The notes under the pieces: model-generated
Seen by the model: the letters and a program-made list of their open reading frames with translations, nothing else
Database searches by the model: none
Told to the model about the DNA's origin: nothing
Position numbers and translations under genes: made by a program
Shown here: positions 43,221-52,708 of the stretch, in pieces
Layout: each line of letters begins with the position of its first letter
How positions within the stretch are numbered: the stretch's first letter is position 1
Assembly: GCA_963772585.1 (NCBI GenBank)
Contig: CAVYXV010000002.1
Coordinates: 682,001 to 746,000, forward strand
Direction of reading: 5' to 3'
DNA: 64,000 nucleotides
Source of the DNA: CAVVXN01 sp963772585
Lineage (GTDB): Bacteria > Planctomycetota > PLA2 > JAEUHO01

Positions 43221-45605
43221 TCAGTCGGGAACGCCCCAAAGCACCCACGACGCCCAGTAGCAGGGATGGGCCCATCGCCTCTGACCGCGCACGTGTTCCT
43301 GGGCGCGCCGGAGCGCCTCGGCGGCGGGAACGCCGTCGGCCCACTGGCGGTAGAGCTCCTTCATGAGGACGGGCGTCGCCGTGTCACTCACCTGCCCGAG
43401 ACTCACGATCACCCTCGGGGCGCCCGCGAAGACGAAGGCCCGCATGAGTCCCAGCACGCCTTCGGCATTCACGACCTTGCCGACACCGGAGTCGCAGGCC
43501 GAGAGGACCACGAGGTCCGCAGGGATGCGCAGGCGAAACACGTCGAGCGCCGTCAGGAACCCGTCGTCCTTCGATGTGGCGGTCAGGGCGAGCGCGGAGA
43601 GGGTCGGATAGTCGGGGTCCACGATGCCGTGGCAGGCGAAATGGACCGAGCTCCAACGTTCCCGCTTCGACACCGAGAACCGGAACCCCGCTTCGGTCGC
43701 CTCGTTGCCGAGAAGGACCACGTCGCCCACCGCCTTGGCCTCGACGCGTGTGAACGGGAGCGGCGCGAGCGTGACCCCCGAGCGCACCGTGGCCGTGACG
43801 CACGGATCGACGTTCGTGTCGTAAACGGGGTCGCCGAGCGCCAGTACCCCTTCCCCTCTCCGAGCCCGGTCGCCCAGGAGGATCTCGTAGGTCGTCGCGG
43901 ATGGCACGTAGGACACGCTCCGATCGCCTACGAGAGGGGCAAAGGGTACGTAGGCGACGATCCCGTCCGGGCAGACCAGGACGCGGCGATCGTCGCCCCC
44001 CAATTCCAACGGAGAGACCAGCAGACGCCTCAGACGATCCAGGGCGTCCCCCGGGTCGTGGTGGGGATCCTCGAACTCCAGGGTGCGATAGGCCCGTTCG
44101 ATCTCGCGCGTGGGACCGAGGACAATCTGTCGGCAGGTGTCGCGACGCAGCACCAGCGCTACCGCCTCTTCGGCGAACAGACCGTAGAGGACGAACACCT
44201 CGTTCGAGCGGATCCGCTTCTGGAACCGATCGAGGGGAACGGGTGGGGGTACCACCGTACCCACCTTCCGCTTGGCCTCGCGCTGGATGCGCTCGAGGAT
44301 CCCCTTCAAGTCCGCGCGTGCCCGGTCGAGGTTCGCGCGAGCCCGGCGCAGTTGCCGCAATCCCTCGCTGTCCATCACGCGTCGGTACGCCGCCAAAGCA
44401 GCCGCCTCGCGGGCTCGCGCCTCCGTCTCCGCATGGGCCAGGTCCGGCGCGACGAGCACGGACTGCAACGAAGTGCGCGCGCCGAGAAACTCGAGCAGGG
44501 TTCCCGCTCGCCCGCTCTCGAGAAAGTAGAAGAGCGCCTCGTCGTCGCCGAGGGCCATCGCCGCGCGCGCCCCGACCTCGAAGAGGCCGCTGTACGTCGA
44601 TCGGGCGGCTGCTCCCTGCTCCTCGGACAGGCCTCGGAGGAAGAGTGGAAGCGACTGCACGGCGGAGGATGCCTGACGGACGGCCACCTCCCGGTCGCCC
44701 CGCTGCAGACTTGCCCGGGCCTCCGCCCAGAGGCAGGTGGCGTGGAGGTCCCCCAGTTCGGCTTTCCCCGACTCCCGCAGTGCGCGGTCGTAGAAGCCGG
44801 CTGCACCGTCGAGATCCCCCTCGGCACGGCGGGACCGTCCCAACGCCACCAGCGTCTCGACCACCTCCCGGATCCTGCCCGTGCGCTGGTACAGGGCCAG
44901 CGCCTCCTCGTAACGCGCCACCGCTCCCGCCATGTCACGCTCGGACGCGAGCAGCCGAGCGGTCCCCGACAAGACATCCGCTCGGAGTGCGTCGTCGCCG
45001 CAACGCACCGCCGCGTCGCGCGCCCTGCCGTACTCCGCACGCGCTTCCTCCGTTTCCTGGAGGGAGGCGTAGGCGTGGGCCATCCCGAGACGCACGCGGG
45101 CGGAGCACGCAGGATCCGCCGGGGTCCCGCAGAGAGCGAGGGCGGCGTCGAGCAGGTCCAGGGCGTCGTCCTCCTCCAGGAGGGCGATGTGGGCCTCCGC
45201 GAGGTCCACGCGCAGCCGCACCGCAAGGTTGCGCGGGAGGCCGGCGCCGACGGCATCGAGGGCGCGATGCCCCAGGGTCACGGCGGTTCGAACGTCGCCC
45301 ATCTGGCGATGGATCCGAGCGGCGAGCCCGAGGGCGGCGGCGGCTTCGGACCGACAACCGTCGGCGTGCAGGCGGTCGGCGGCCTGCTCGAGCACGGTCA
45401 GGGCGTCGGCGAAGGACCCTCGATCGCAGGCCTCGCGGGCGGCATCCAGGAGGGGAAGGGCCCCCGGCTCCGAGGAGGGGGAGTCGGCCGGTGGTCCCGC
45501 CCATCCGCAGGGCGCGACCGTGCTCGCCGCCAGGATGAGCGCGGCCGCCAAGCCGCCGCACCCCCGGAGCCCTTGTCGCCACGGTCGCAGCACGCCGCGG
45601 AGCAT
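43221..45605 (-). CDS. Secreted TPR-CHAT caspase-like protease
   Basis: A 794-residue protein: signal peptide (hydrophobic residues about 17-30), then about eight TPR-like helical pairs (FADALTVLEQAADRL; AVARYEEALALYQRTG; AAGFYDRALRESGK), a coiled-coil hinge (about 400-450) and a C-terminal CHAT domain. The catalytic dyad looks intact: His659 in HFACHG and Cys704 in LSACDSG. CHAT proteases are clan CD peptidases; several serve in defence or programmed proteolysis. An exported form with a TPR sensor is less studied. ATG 45605; alternatively GTG 45593, with TATGCT seven bases upstream as a leaderless -10. Divergent from the PEGA lipoprotein. Confidence 0.92.
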   Translation of the reverse strand: MLRGVLRPWRQGLRGCGGLAAALILAASTVAPCGWAGPPADSPSSEPGALPLLDAAREACDRGSFADALTVLEQAADRLHADGCRSEAAAALGLAARIHRQMGDVRTAVTLGHRALDAVGAGLPRNLAVRLRVDLAEAHIALLEEDDALDLLDAALALCGTPADPACSARVRLGMAHAYASLQETEEARAEYGRARDAAVRCGDDALRADVLSGTARLLASERDMAGAVARYEEALALYQRTGRIREVVETLVALGRSRRAEGDLDGAAGFYDRALRESGKAELGDLHATCLWAEARASLQRGDREVAVRQASSAVQSLPLFLRGLSEEQGAAARSTYSGLFEVGARAAMALGDDEALFYFLESGRAGTLLEFLGARTSLQSVLVAPDLAHAETEARAREAAALAAYRRVMDSEGLRQLRRARANLDRARADLKGILERIQREAKRKVGTVVPPPVPLDRFQKRIRSNEVFVLYGLFAEEAVALVLRRDTCRQIVLGPTREIERAYRTLEFEDPHHDPGDALDRLRRLLVSPLELGGDDRRVLVCPDGIVAYVPFAPLVGDRSVSYVPSATTYEILLGDRARRGEGVLALGDPVYDTNVDPCVTATVRSGVTLAPLPFTRVEAKAVGDVVLLGNEATEAGFRFSVSKRERWSSVHFACHGIVDPDYPTLSALALTATSKDDGFLTALDVFRLRIPADLVVLSACDSGVGKVVNAEGVLGLMRAFVFAGAPRVIVSLGQVSDTATPVLMKELYRQWADGVPAAEALRRAQEHVRGQRRWAHPCYWASWVLWGVPD

Positions 45606-45683
45606 AACAGGTCCGGACCCGCGTCGCCCGGGGTCTCATCGGAAACAGAGGTGTCGGACAGGCCGGTTTGCTGGGAACCGCGG

Positions 45684-45734
45684 GCCCTTGAATCCAGGCT
45701 GTCAAGGGCGATGGGACCAGGCCCTTGTGCCTGG
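45684..45734. promoter_or_regulatory. Inverted-repeat cluster between CHAT and PEGA genes
   Basis: In the 313-base divergent region, GCCCTTGA (45684-45691) is inverted as TCAAGGGC (45702-45709) with a 10-base spacer. A second hairpin CCAGGC-CCTTGT-GCCTGG (45717-45734) repeats the CCCTTG core. The spacing of roughly one helical turn suits a dimeric regulator that could act on both genes. The rest of the gap shows nothing else. Confidence 0.4.
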
Positions 45735-45918
45735 GAAGCCGCGAAGGTAGGTTGCCACCCAACTTGAGGCACTGGGTGCGACGGGCTCCGACGCGGCGCC
45801 CCGCTCGGTTCAACCGGGGGGGCCGACCGGGTCGTCGGGGGCTGCCCCGCCGAACCCCGCAGCGGGTACCTCCCCGCCACCGCTGCCGGCGGCAGGGCGG
45901 ACCCATGGGAGGGTGACG

Positions 45919-47886
45919 ATGGGACAAACGAAGTCCTACGGTCTTGCGGTACTGGTCGTCTTGCTCGTGCTGGGCGTCGTGTCGTGCGGATCCCCGGCAG
46001 ACCGACCGGACACGCGCTCGACGCTGGAGGTGGCGAGCGTTCCGGCGGCCGACATGTGGATCGACGGCGAGTGGAAGGGCAGTACGCCGATATCCATCTC
46101 CGTGGCGGCGGGCACCCACGAGGTGACCTTGCGCCAGACGGGATTCGCCGAGGTCAAGAAGACGGTGCAGACGGAACCCGCCGGGCACACGATGCTCGAG
46201 GAGACGCTCATCGCGAGTGACATGGAGGATCCGACCGTCATCGCTTCCCTGGCACGCGCCTTCGACGTGACGGTCGAGCCCTTCGAAGCACCGGACCAGC
46301 ACCGCGGCGGACGGAGCGCGGCAATCGCGACGCTGCTCTGGCCGCAACAGGACGTGCGCCCGGAGGGGCTCGACACGTTCGGCATCGAGGTGAGCGAGCA
46401 GTACGAGGCGGACGGCTACCTGGTGTTCCGCAAGGGCCGGAAGATCCTCTACAAGGAGCGGTTCGACCCCGAGGAGTTGACGACGGTCGCGACGATCCCG
46501 CTCCAGGTGCTCCAGGAGGTGGACGTCGGCGACACCGTGACGTGGGGCATCGACTTCGACAGCCGCAGGAAGAAGGACGTCGAGGCGCGGTTCAAGTTGG
46601 TGAATCGCCCGAAGGCGGACCGTCAGCTCTCGAAGATCGCCACGGACCGTCATCTCGCACGCCAGCCCGCGTTGACCCGCGCGATGATCCGCGCCAAGGC
46701 GCTGGAGAACTATCGCCTGTACAGCGAGGCGCTCGTGTCGTACCTGGAGATCGCCCAGGAGAACGCGACGAGCAGCCAGCCATACCAGGGCATCGTGACG
46801 ACCTTGCGGCGTCTCGATGGCGACGAGAGTCGGCTGTGGGGTGTCGCCTCGCAGTTCGTGGGCGGCGCCGGGCGAGCCCGCGCCGGTCGCACGGGCATCA
46901 CCGCGTTTGCGCCGCAGAGCGCACGGCCGCTCCCCGCGCTGCTTCCCGCTCGCTCCCCCACCCTGGCTGGCTCGCCCACGAAGCCCCTCGGGCCGGGCGA
47001 CGCCGTCGCGACGGGCTCCAGCGCCAACCAGCCCGCGTCCGGCGGGACCTCCGCGAAGGCGGGAGCAAGCCCGCAAGGGACGGCACCTCCCACGACGGGA
47101 AGCACGCCGTCGTCGGCCTCGGCCGGGACCCCGCCGTCGCCGACGCCCGGCGCCGCCGGGCGTGGAGACGCGGCCCTCCTCCGGGAGAAGGCTGCGCAGG
47201 CGGCCCAGACCGCGGCGGAGCTGAGCCAACAGGCCGCGCGGATGAAGGCCGAAGCTGGGGAGCAGCAGCACGTCGCGGAGACCGCCACGCAAGCGGCCAC
47301 CGAAGCCGAACAGCGAGTCGAGGAGGCGCAGAACGCCCTCGATATGGCACAGCAGGCGGCGAACGAGGATCCGACCCCGGAGAAGGAGGCCGCCCTCGAC
47401 TCCGCAAGGAACTCGCTGGCGGATGCCGAGCGGGAGCGCGACGAGGCGGCCGACGCCGCCGTGGCGGCGAACGCCGCGGCTCAGCAGGCCCGGAAGAACG
47501 CCGAGGTCGCGGCCGCGGAGGCCAAGCAGTTGGAGAACCAGGCCGCCGAGGCCCAGCGGCTCGCCGAACAGGCGGCGGGTTCGCAGCCCGACGCCGCGGG
47601 CCCGGGCGGGAAGCTGCCTTCCGCGGAGAAGAAGCCCGCGGACGGGCCGGACGCGAACGTGCGCAACGACCTCGGTACTCGCGTGCACGACGCCGAGCAA
47701 GCGCTGTCCGACGCGCGCATGGCCGCCGAAGAAGCCCAGCGCATGCTCGACGAGAACCCGGAGGATCCGCAACTCCAGGAGGAGGCCGCCACTGCGAACG
47801 CCGCGCGCGATGCCGCCGATCAGGAGTACCGCAACCGGCTGCAGGAGTACCACGACATCCTCGGCGAGGACTACGGGACCAAGTAG
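45919..47886 (+). CDS. PEGA-domain lipoprotein with Ala-rich coiled coil
   Basis: About 655 residues: lipobox LGVVSC, then a PEGA domain (VASVPAADMWIDGEWKGSTP with GTHEVTLRQTGF), a beta-rich middle, helices with a TPR-like feel, a low-complexity Pro/Thr/Ser linker (about 330-410) and a long Ala/Glu/Gln coiled coil (about 415-560) to the end. It resembles surface scaffold lipoproteins. ATG 45919 has GGGAGGG at ideal spacing; the GTG six bases earlier is less likely. A GC-rich hairpin follows the stop. Its divergent neighbour is the exported CHAT protease, so a partner or substrate relation is possible but unproven. Confidence 0.8.
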   Translation: MGQTKSYGLAVLVVLLVLGVVSCGSPADRPDTRSTLEVASVPAADMWIDGEWKGSTPISISVAAGTHEVTLRQTGFAEVKKTVQTEPAGHTMLEETLIASDMEDPTVIASLARAFDVTVEPFEAPDQHRGGRSAAIATLLWPQQDVRPEGLDTFGIEVSEQYEADGYLVFRKGRKILYKERFDPEELTTVATIPLQVLQEVDVGDTVTWGIDFDSRRKKDVEARFKLVNRPKADRQLSKIATDRHLARQPALTRAMIRAKALENYRLYSEALVSYLEIAQENATSSQPYQGIVTTLRRLDGDESRLWGVASQFVGGAGRARAGRTGITAFAPQSARPLPALLPARSPTLAGSPTKPLGPGDAVATGSSANQPASGGTSAKAGASPQGTAPPTTGSTPSSASAGTPPSPTPGAAGRGDAALLREKAAQAAQTAAELSQQAARMKAEAGEQQHVAETATQAATEAEQRVEEAQNALDMAQQAANEDPTPEKEAALDSARNSLADAERERDEAADAAVAANAAAQQARKNAEVAAAEAKQLENQAAEAQRLAEQAAGSQPDAAGPGGKLPSAEKKPADGPDANVRNDLGTRVHDAEQALSDARMAAEEAQRMLDENPEDPQLQEEAATANAARDAADQEYRNRLQEYHDILGEDYGTK

Positions 47887-47894
47887 ACGCCCCC

Positions 47895-47925
47895 GAGGGG
47901 CCGCCGCGGCGGGCGGCGGCCCCTC
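47895..47925 (+). terminator. Hairpin after the PEGA gene
   Basis: Perfect 13-bp stem GAGGGGCCGCCGC / GCGGCGGCCCCTC with loop GGCGG, nine bases after the stop. There is no T run, so it may be a Rho-assisted or processing hairpin. Confidence 0.5.
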
Positions 47926-48046
47926 CTCACGAGCCGGACACGATCGACTGCCGACGAAGCGCGCGGCGTGACAGTCGGAAGCGCCGGTCCGGTCGGGCGC
48001 GCCGTCGACGAGTCGTCCTCTTCCACCAACGGGCCTGAAAGGAACG

Positions 48047-48074
48047 ACCCCGGCGACCGCGAGGTCGCCGGGGT
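48047..48074 (-). terminator. Terminator hairpin after the TonB-dependent receptor
   Basis: Perfect 12-bp stem ACCCCGGCGACC / GGTCGCCGGGGT with a 4-base loop, about 50 bases past the receptor stop on the minus strand. It is followed by a CGTTCCTTTC stretch. The gap 47887-48124 holds only the two hairpins. Confidence 0.55.
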
Positions 48075-48124
48075 GAGGCAACAGGAGAGTAGAGGAGAGG
48101 GGGCGCGGGGGGAGAGGGAACGCC

Positions 48125-50342
48125 TCAGAGATCCGCCTTCGCACCGACGTAGACCGTCGCGCCGTTCCCGAAGCGCCGGGAGCCGAACGAGCGGTACTTC
48201 TTGTCGAAGAGGTTCTCGACCCCGAACGTGAGCGACAGGTGCTTGCTCACCTTCACGCCGCCGCGGAGATCGAAGATCGAGTAGCCCGGCATCGAGTGGT
48301 CGTTGCGGTAGGGCCCGGACGACGAGTCCTGGGGGTCCTTGAAGAAGAACGCCTCGTCGTTGTAGAAGTCCGGGGGGATGTCGTCGAAGCGCGCAACCAT
48401 GTGGCAGGCGAGCTCGGCCCAGAAGAAGTCGCCGACGTTCCCGTAGCGGACGCCCAGCGTCCCGTTGGTGGGAACGCCGATCGGCTCCGTCGGGGCCGGG
48501 CTGATGTCGCCGTGCCACCACGTGAAGTTGCCGAAGGCCGTGAAGCACGGCCAGAACTCCCACTCGGCGCTGGCCTCCACGCCGTAGAACGTGGCCGATC
48601 CGGCGTTCTCGCGGATGAAGAAGTCCTCGTCCGGATCCTGCATGCCGTTCATGTTGCGGTCGAGGTAGGTCATTCCGTTCCAGGTACCCGAGCGGCCGAT
48701 GATCAGGTCGTCGAACCAGGCGACGAACCCGCCGACGCTCCCCCGCCACTTGGGACGGTTGAAGTGGACACCCGCGTCCCACACGGTGCTGTACTCGGGA
48801 TTCAGGTCCGGGTTGCCGACCTGGATCTCGTCCGGCGCCTGCCGGAAGGACGCGAGGTCGTTGGGACCGGGGAACCGGTAGCCGCGGGCGAGATTGGTGG
48901 TGAGTCCGACGGCGTCCGTGAGCCGGTAGTAGACGGCGAGCTTGCCCGTCCAGGCCGAGTCGTCCCGGCTCAGGTCGATTTCCGAGGGATCGATCAACGG
49001 GTCCGTCGTGGCCGCTTCCGGATTCGTCTCCACCTGGGACAGGTCGAAGCGCAGGCCGCCGGTGACGCGGAGCCTGCGCGTCACCTGCCACTCGTCCTGG
49101 ACGTAGATGCCCTCGGTCAGCAGGTACCCGTCGGGAATCTCCTTGATGCTGCCTTGAGTCGTGGCCAGCGGCGCCTCGATCCGGTCCTGATGCGCGTGAA
49201 GGCCGTAGGTGAGGGTGTGGCAACCGAGGCGCTTGTGGAGGATGAGGTCGGCCTGAGGTGTGAGGACGTAGATCCCGTCCCGGCTGTAGGAGTCCTTGCG
49301 CCACCGCACGCGGTCGTTCCGGACGATGCCCAGGCGGAGTTCCATCTCGTCGGCGAGGACGAACGGGCAGGTGTGGTTCCAACGGAGGATGCCGATCTCG
49401 CGATCGGACCAGTTCTCGTAGTCACGGCTGGGATGCAGCCAGCTGCCCGGCCACTGCTTCTGGATGGCGAAGACGGAGAGCCCGAGGGTGTCGTAGCGCC
49501 CGAGGCGCCCCTCCATCCGGAGGCTCGCACCCTGCGTGGCGAACTTGGTGGGGGACATCCTCGCCGACGTCGCCACCGCCGACGTAGTTCTTGCTGTCCG
49601 TCCAGGACCCCTGGAGGACCATCCGGAACCGGGGCGTCGCCACGTGGCCCTCGAGCCCGCCGTGCCACAGGTTCTCGCCGCCGCCCGTGTAGAGCCCTCG
49701 CGCCCGACCGCCGACGTGGACCCCACAGCGCGTGTAGTCGATGGGCCAGCCGGAGTAGAGGGCGGTGGCGCCGCCGATGCCCTGCGTGCCGTAGAGCACG
49801 GCGTCCGGGCTCCGGACCACCTCGATGTGGTCCACCCAGTCCATGTCGATCAGGTCCCAGTCGGATCCGGGTCCGATCGTGAAGAGCGTGTTCGAGACGC
49901 GAACGCCGTCGATGAGCAGCAGGACCTGGTTGCCCTGGGCGCCGCGGATGACGGGCGTGCCCATCTGACCGGTCGAACCCTGCGTGTTCCACAGCCCGGG
50001 CTGGTACCAGATGGCGTCCGAGAAGGAGCGGGGCTGCTTGCGAACCAGGTCCTTCTCGGTGATCGCGTTGATGGGAGCCGCCGTCTCCTGCAGCGGCCGA
50101 GGCGTCAACGTCGGCGCGGTGACGAGGACATCGGGCAGCTCTTCGAGCGTCGGGGGCTCGTCGACCTGGGAACGCTCCAGCACCGGTGCCTCCGAGGTCG
50201 GAGCTGCGGTGGCTCCCTCGTCGGCCTCCTCCGCATCCGCGGCCCAGGCGGCGTGGGATCCCAAGAGGAGGCCCGCGAAAGCGACGCCCATGAAGATCGC
50301 CGCACGGAGCGGAGAACACGGCGGAGCAACAAGTCGATGCAC
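48125..50342 (-). CDS. TonB-dependent outer-membrane receptor (frameshifted as read)
   Basis: About 738 residues once one base is removed. The N-terminal half has a signal peptide ending GSHAAWA, an ELPDVLVTAPTLTPRP box-like segment, and the plug domain (PINAITEKDLVRKQPRSFSDAI; GTPVIRGAQGNQVLLLIDGVRV; IEVVRSPDAVLYG). The C-terminal half has barrel strands and the terminal ENLFDKKY plus GATVYVGAKADL. The two halves are in different frames, meeting at the G5 run 49550-49554. With four G the joint reads VGEDVPTKFATQG. GTG 50342 has GGAGGG seven bases upstream. It takes up an iron complex, cobalamin or similar; the ligand is unknown. TonB lies upstream on the same strand. Confidence 0.83.
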
Positions 50343-50349
50343 GTCGGAT

Positions 50350-50366
50350 CCCTCCCTGACGGAGGG
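50350..50366 (-). promoter_or_regulatory. Hairpin sequestering the receptor ribosome site
   Basis: On the minus strand CCCTCC-GTCAG-GGAGGG forms a 6-bp stem. Its 3' arm is the Shine-Dalgarno sequence for GTG 50342. It could hold translation low until opened. No wider riboswitch fold was recognised. Confidence 0.4.
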
Positions 50367-50963
50367 CACGTCGCAAACGATGTGCCCCTGGAAGGGCGCC
50401 CTGATTCGGGCCGATCGGACGACGAATGGACGCTCGCACCCCCGAGAGAGGGACCGAATGCACATGAACGTCACTCTCAAGAAGGGTTCGGCGCCGTGCC
50501 GGATGCAGTGCGTCACGCGCTCGAATCGCGCGGGGGCGAGAACGACATCCAAAGAAGACGGGTGCGCGCCGGCGACGCCCCGGGGCCGGGTCGCGACGCC
50601 CCGGGAGCGTGGGCGAGGCGCGGCTGCGGACAGGATGGTGACACCACGCGGGCGGAAGGTTCGCAGAGCCCGGGCGGTGAGCTCCCATTCCCGAGCCGGG
50701 TCCCGACCGGCGTTTCGGTGCCATGACAGGATGCCCCCACCACGGAACGGCGGGGCGCCCGTTGGACGATCATGCACGCCCGAAGGCCCAGGGGCCGGGG
50801 CGCCGGGACCCGCTCTCCCACACCCCGCGCCTCCCGTCCGACCCAGCGGGCCAGCCTGGCCCCTCGCGGCCCGCGGGTGGTGTATCCGGCGGGAGACGGA
50901 GGGTCGGGGCGCCGTGGCCACGGCGTGACGGCGCGGGAGACGGGGCGCTCGCGGGCCGCGTGC
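50367..50963. other. Leader/intergenic region between TonB and the receptor
   Basis: About 600 bases on the minus strand between the TonB stop and the receptor hairpin. I looked for a cobalamin riboswitch core and B12 box and did not find them. The part nearest the receptor is somewhat less GC-rich and probably holds its promoter. No gene is recognised. Confidence 0.35.
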
Positions 50964-51824
50964 CTAGCCGCGTAGCGCGTAGGTGAAGGGGAGGATGGCG
51001 CGACGGACCTCGCCCGGAGGCTGGAAACGCCACGCCCTGGCGGAGGCCACGGCCGCCGCGTCCAGGATGGGCGATCCACTGGACGTCACGAGGTGGGCCT
51101 CCGTGACGCGGCCGGAAGGGTCGATCGTGACCTCGACGCGCGCGCGCCCCTGGATGCCCAGGCGCCGTGCCGCCTCCGGGTAGTGAAGAGGCTGCTGGAG
51201 GGGGACGAGTCGCCGCGCGCCCGCGACGGCCCGGGGGGCGGGGGCCGGCCGACGAACGACGGGCTCGGGAGCCGGAGGCCTGGGCGCGGGCTTCCTCACG
51301 ACCACCGGCGGGGTGACCACGGGCTGCTTCGGCCGGATCCGCCGCCCCACCGTGGCCAGGGTGGGACCCTGGAATTGCACGAATTCCGCCCTCGGGGGCT
51401 GGTCGGAAGGGTCGTCCGGGAGTCGTTGCAAATCCACGGCAGGGGCGACATCGGGCTCGATGACGGTCTCTTCGAGCTCCTCGGGTTGCACGTCGGGCAG
51501 GACCTCGCGGTCGAGGGGCTCGGGTTCGGGCTTCATCTCCTCGATGTCGACGATGGCCCCCAGGCGAGCGACGCTCTCCGGGTTTCCGCTCCGCGGTGCG
51601 GCCACGGCGAAGAGGGTGAAGGCGATCAGGACGCCAGCGTGGAGGATCACCGAGACGGCGGTCGGCCCCAGCCCGTGCCACCGGCGGGACCGCCGGCTGC
51701 CCCAGCGGGCAGTCCCCTTCGGGCGCGAGGCGCCCTCGAAGGGGGCAGGGGCCTCGACGAGGAGGCGCGGTGCGGGGCGCTCTACCACGGCGAGGTTGCT
51801 GGATCGGGTCGTTGCGGGGTACAT
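50964..51824 (-). CDS. tonB: Energy transducer TonB
   Basis: About 286 residues: a cytoplasmic N-terminus, one membrane helix (TAVSVILHAGVLIAFTLFAVA), a Pro/Glu- then Pro/Lys/Arg-rich periplasmic spacer, and a C-terminal TonB domain. That domain shows YPEAARRLGIQGRARVEVTIDPSG, SSGSPILDAAAVASARAWRFQPP and the final LPFTYALRG. It couples the proton-motive force, via ExbB/ExbD, to outer-membrane receptors; exbBD are not in the window. ATG 51824 is preferred over GTG 51848 on family length and spacing. It is upstream of the receptor on the same strand, about 620 bases apart. Confidence 0.9.
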   Translation of the reverse strand: MYPATTRSSNLAVVERPAPRLLVEAPAPFEGASRPKGTARWGSRRSRRWHGLGPTAVSVILHAGVLIAFTLFAVAAPRSGNPESVARLGAIVDIEEMKPEPEPLDREVLPDVQPEELEETVIEPDVAPAVDLQRLPDDPSDQPPRAEFVQFQGPTLATVGRRIRPKQPVVTPPVVVRKPAPRPPAPEPVVRRPAPAPRAVAGARRLVPLQQPLHYPEAARRLGIQGRARVEVTIDPSGRVTEAHLVTSSGSPILDAAAVASARAWRFQPPGEVRRAILPFTYALRG

Positions 51825-51950
51825 GCTGCCGTCTCTCTCGTGCCACACGTGGGCAAACGGCGTTCCCGGCCGGTCCCGACCCGCACCCGCCGCAGCCAGA
51901 CGGGGAGGTAGGCCAATGGAAGCCCCTCCCCGGTCCGGACGGCGTTTCCG

Positions 51951-52373
51951 TCAGGGAACGACGGCCTCCCCTTCGACCTCGATCAGGGCACCCCCGTCGT
52001 AGAGGCGCACGACCTGGACGAGGGTCATCGCCGGGAAGTGGCGGCCGAGATGGGACCGGTAGGCGCGGCCGATCGCCGCGGCCTCCCGGCGGTAGGCCGG
52101 AATGTCGGTCACGAAGATGCGCAGTCGCACGAGGTGTTCGGGCATCGCCCCCGCGGCGTCGAGCACGGCCCGCACGTGGGCGAAGGCCAGGTCCGCCTGA
52201 CGGACGAGGTCACCGGGATGGACGATGGAACCGTCGGCGTCCATCGCCACCTGCCCCGCGATGGTGATGCGGCGCCCACCGACGGACTCCACCCCGTAGG
52301 CATACCCGACGGGCTTCGCGAGACCGTCGGGCTCGATCCGGCGCCACGGTCCCTCGCGCTGCTCCTCGCCCAT
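51951..52373 (-). CDS. RidA/YjgF family protein
   Basis: A 140-residue protein of the Rid family, trimeric enamine/imine deaminases that clear reactive PLP-enzyme by-products. Seen: YAYGVESVGGRRITIAGQVAMD, DLVRQADLAFAHVRAVLDAAG and RLRIFVTDIPAYRR, with the FPAMTLVQVVRL and LIEVEGEAVVP ends. The Arg that binds the substrate carboxylate in RidA proper sits in the RLRIFVTD segment. It may belong to another Rid subgroup. ATG 52373 has GGGAGGAG upstream. It lies 126 bases before TonB on the same strand, probably by chance. Confidence 0.9.
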   Translation of the reverse strand: MGEEQREGPWRRIEPDGLAKPVGYAYGVESVGGRRITIAGQVAMDADGSIVHPGDLVRQADLAFAHVRAVLDAAGAMPEHLVRLRIFVTDIPAYRREAAAIGRAYRSHLGRHFPAMTLVQVVRLYDGGALIEVEGEAVVP

Positions 52374-52708
52374 CGGTGGCTCCTCCCGCGCACGTCGCGC
52401 CGCGGCCGGAGCGTACCGGCCCGGGCTCCGTTGGCAACCACGTGGGCATCGCGGGCACCCCCGTCCCGCCGGGATCGGGGTCGGCACGCCTCTTCGACGC
52501 CGTCGTCTCCGCGGACCCCCGGGACGAGGTCGCGGCGGCGTGGACGAGGCGCGCTCGTGCGAACCGCAGCGACTCACCCCGAGCACGAGACAACCCCGTC
52601 CCGGAGCGAGCACGCATCGGGCGAACACGGCGACCTCGAAGAAACGCGACGAGCGCCGCAGGCTGGAGCCATCCGGGCAAGGGCCGTCCCTCGTGCGGCC
52701 GATCGTCC

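Noticed and set aside
50343..50963. Cobalamin riboswitch ahead of the TonB-dependent receptor
   Set aside because: A GGGAAT-containing stretch looked suggestive, but neither the CCGGTG/GCCACTG core nor a B12 box was found.
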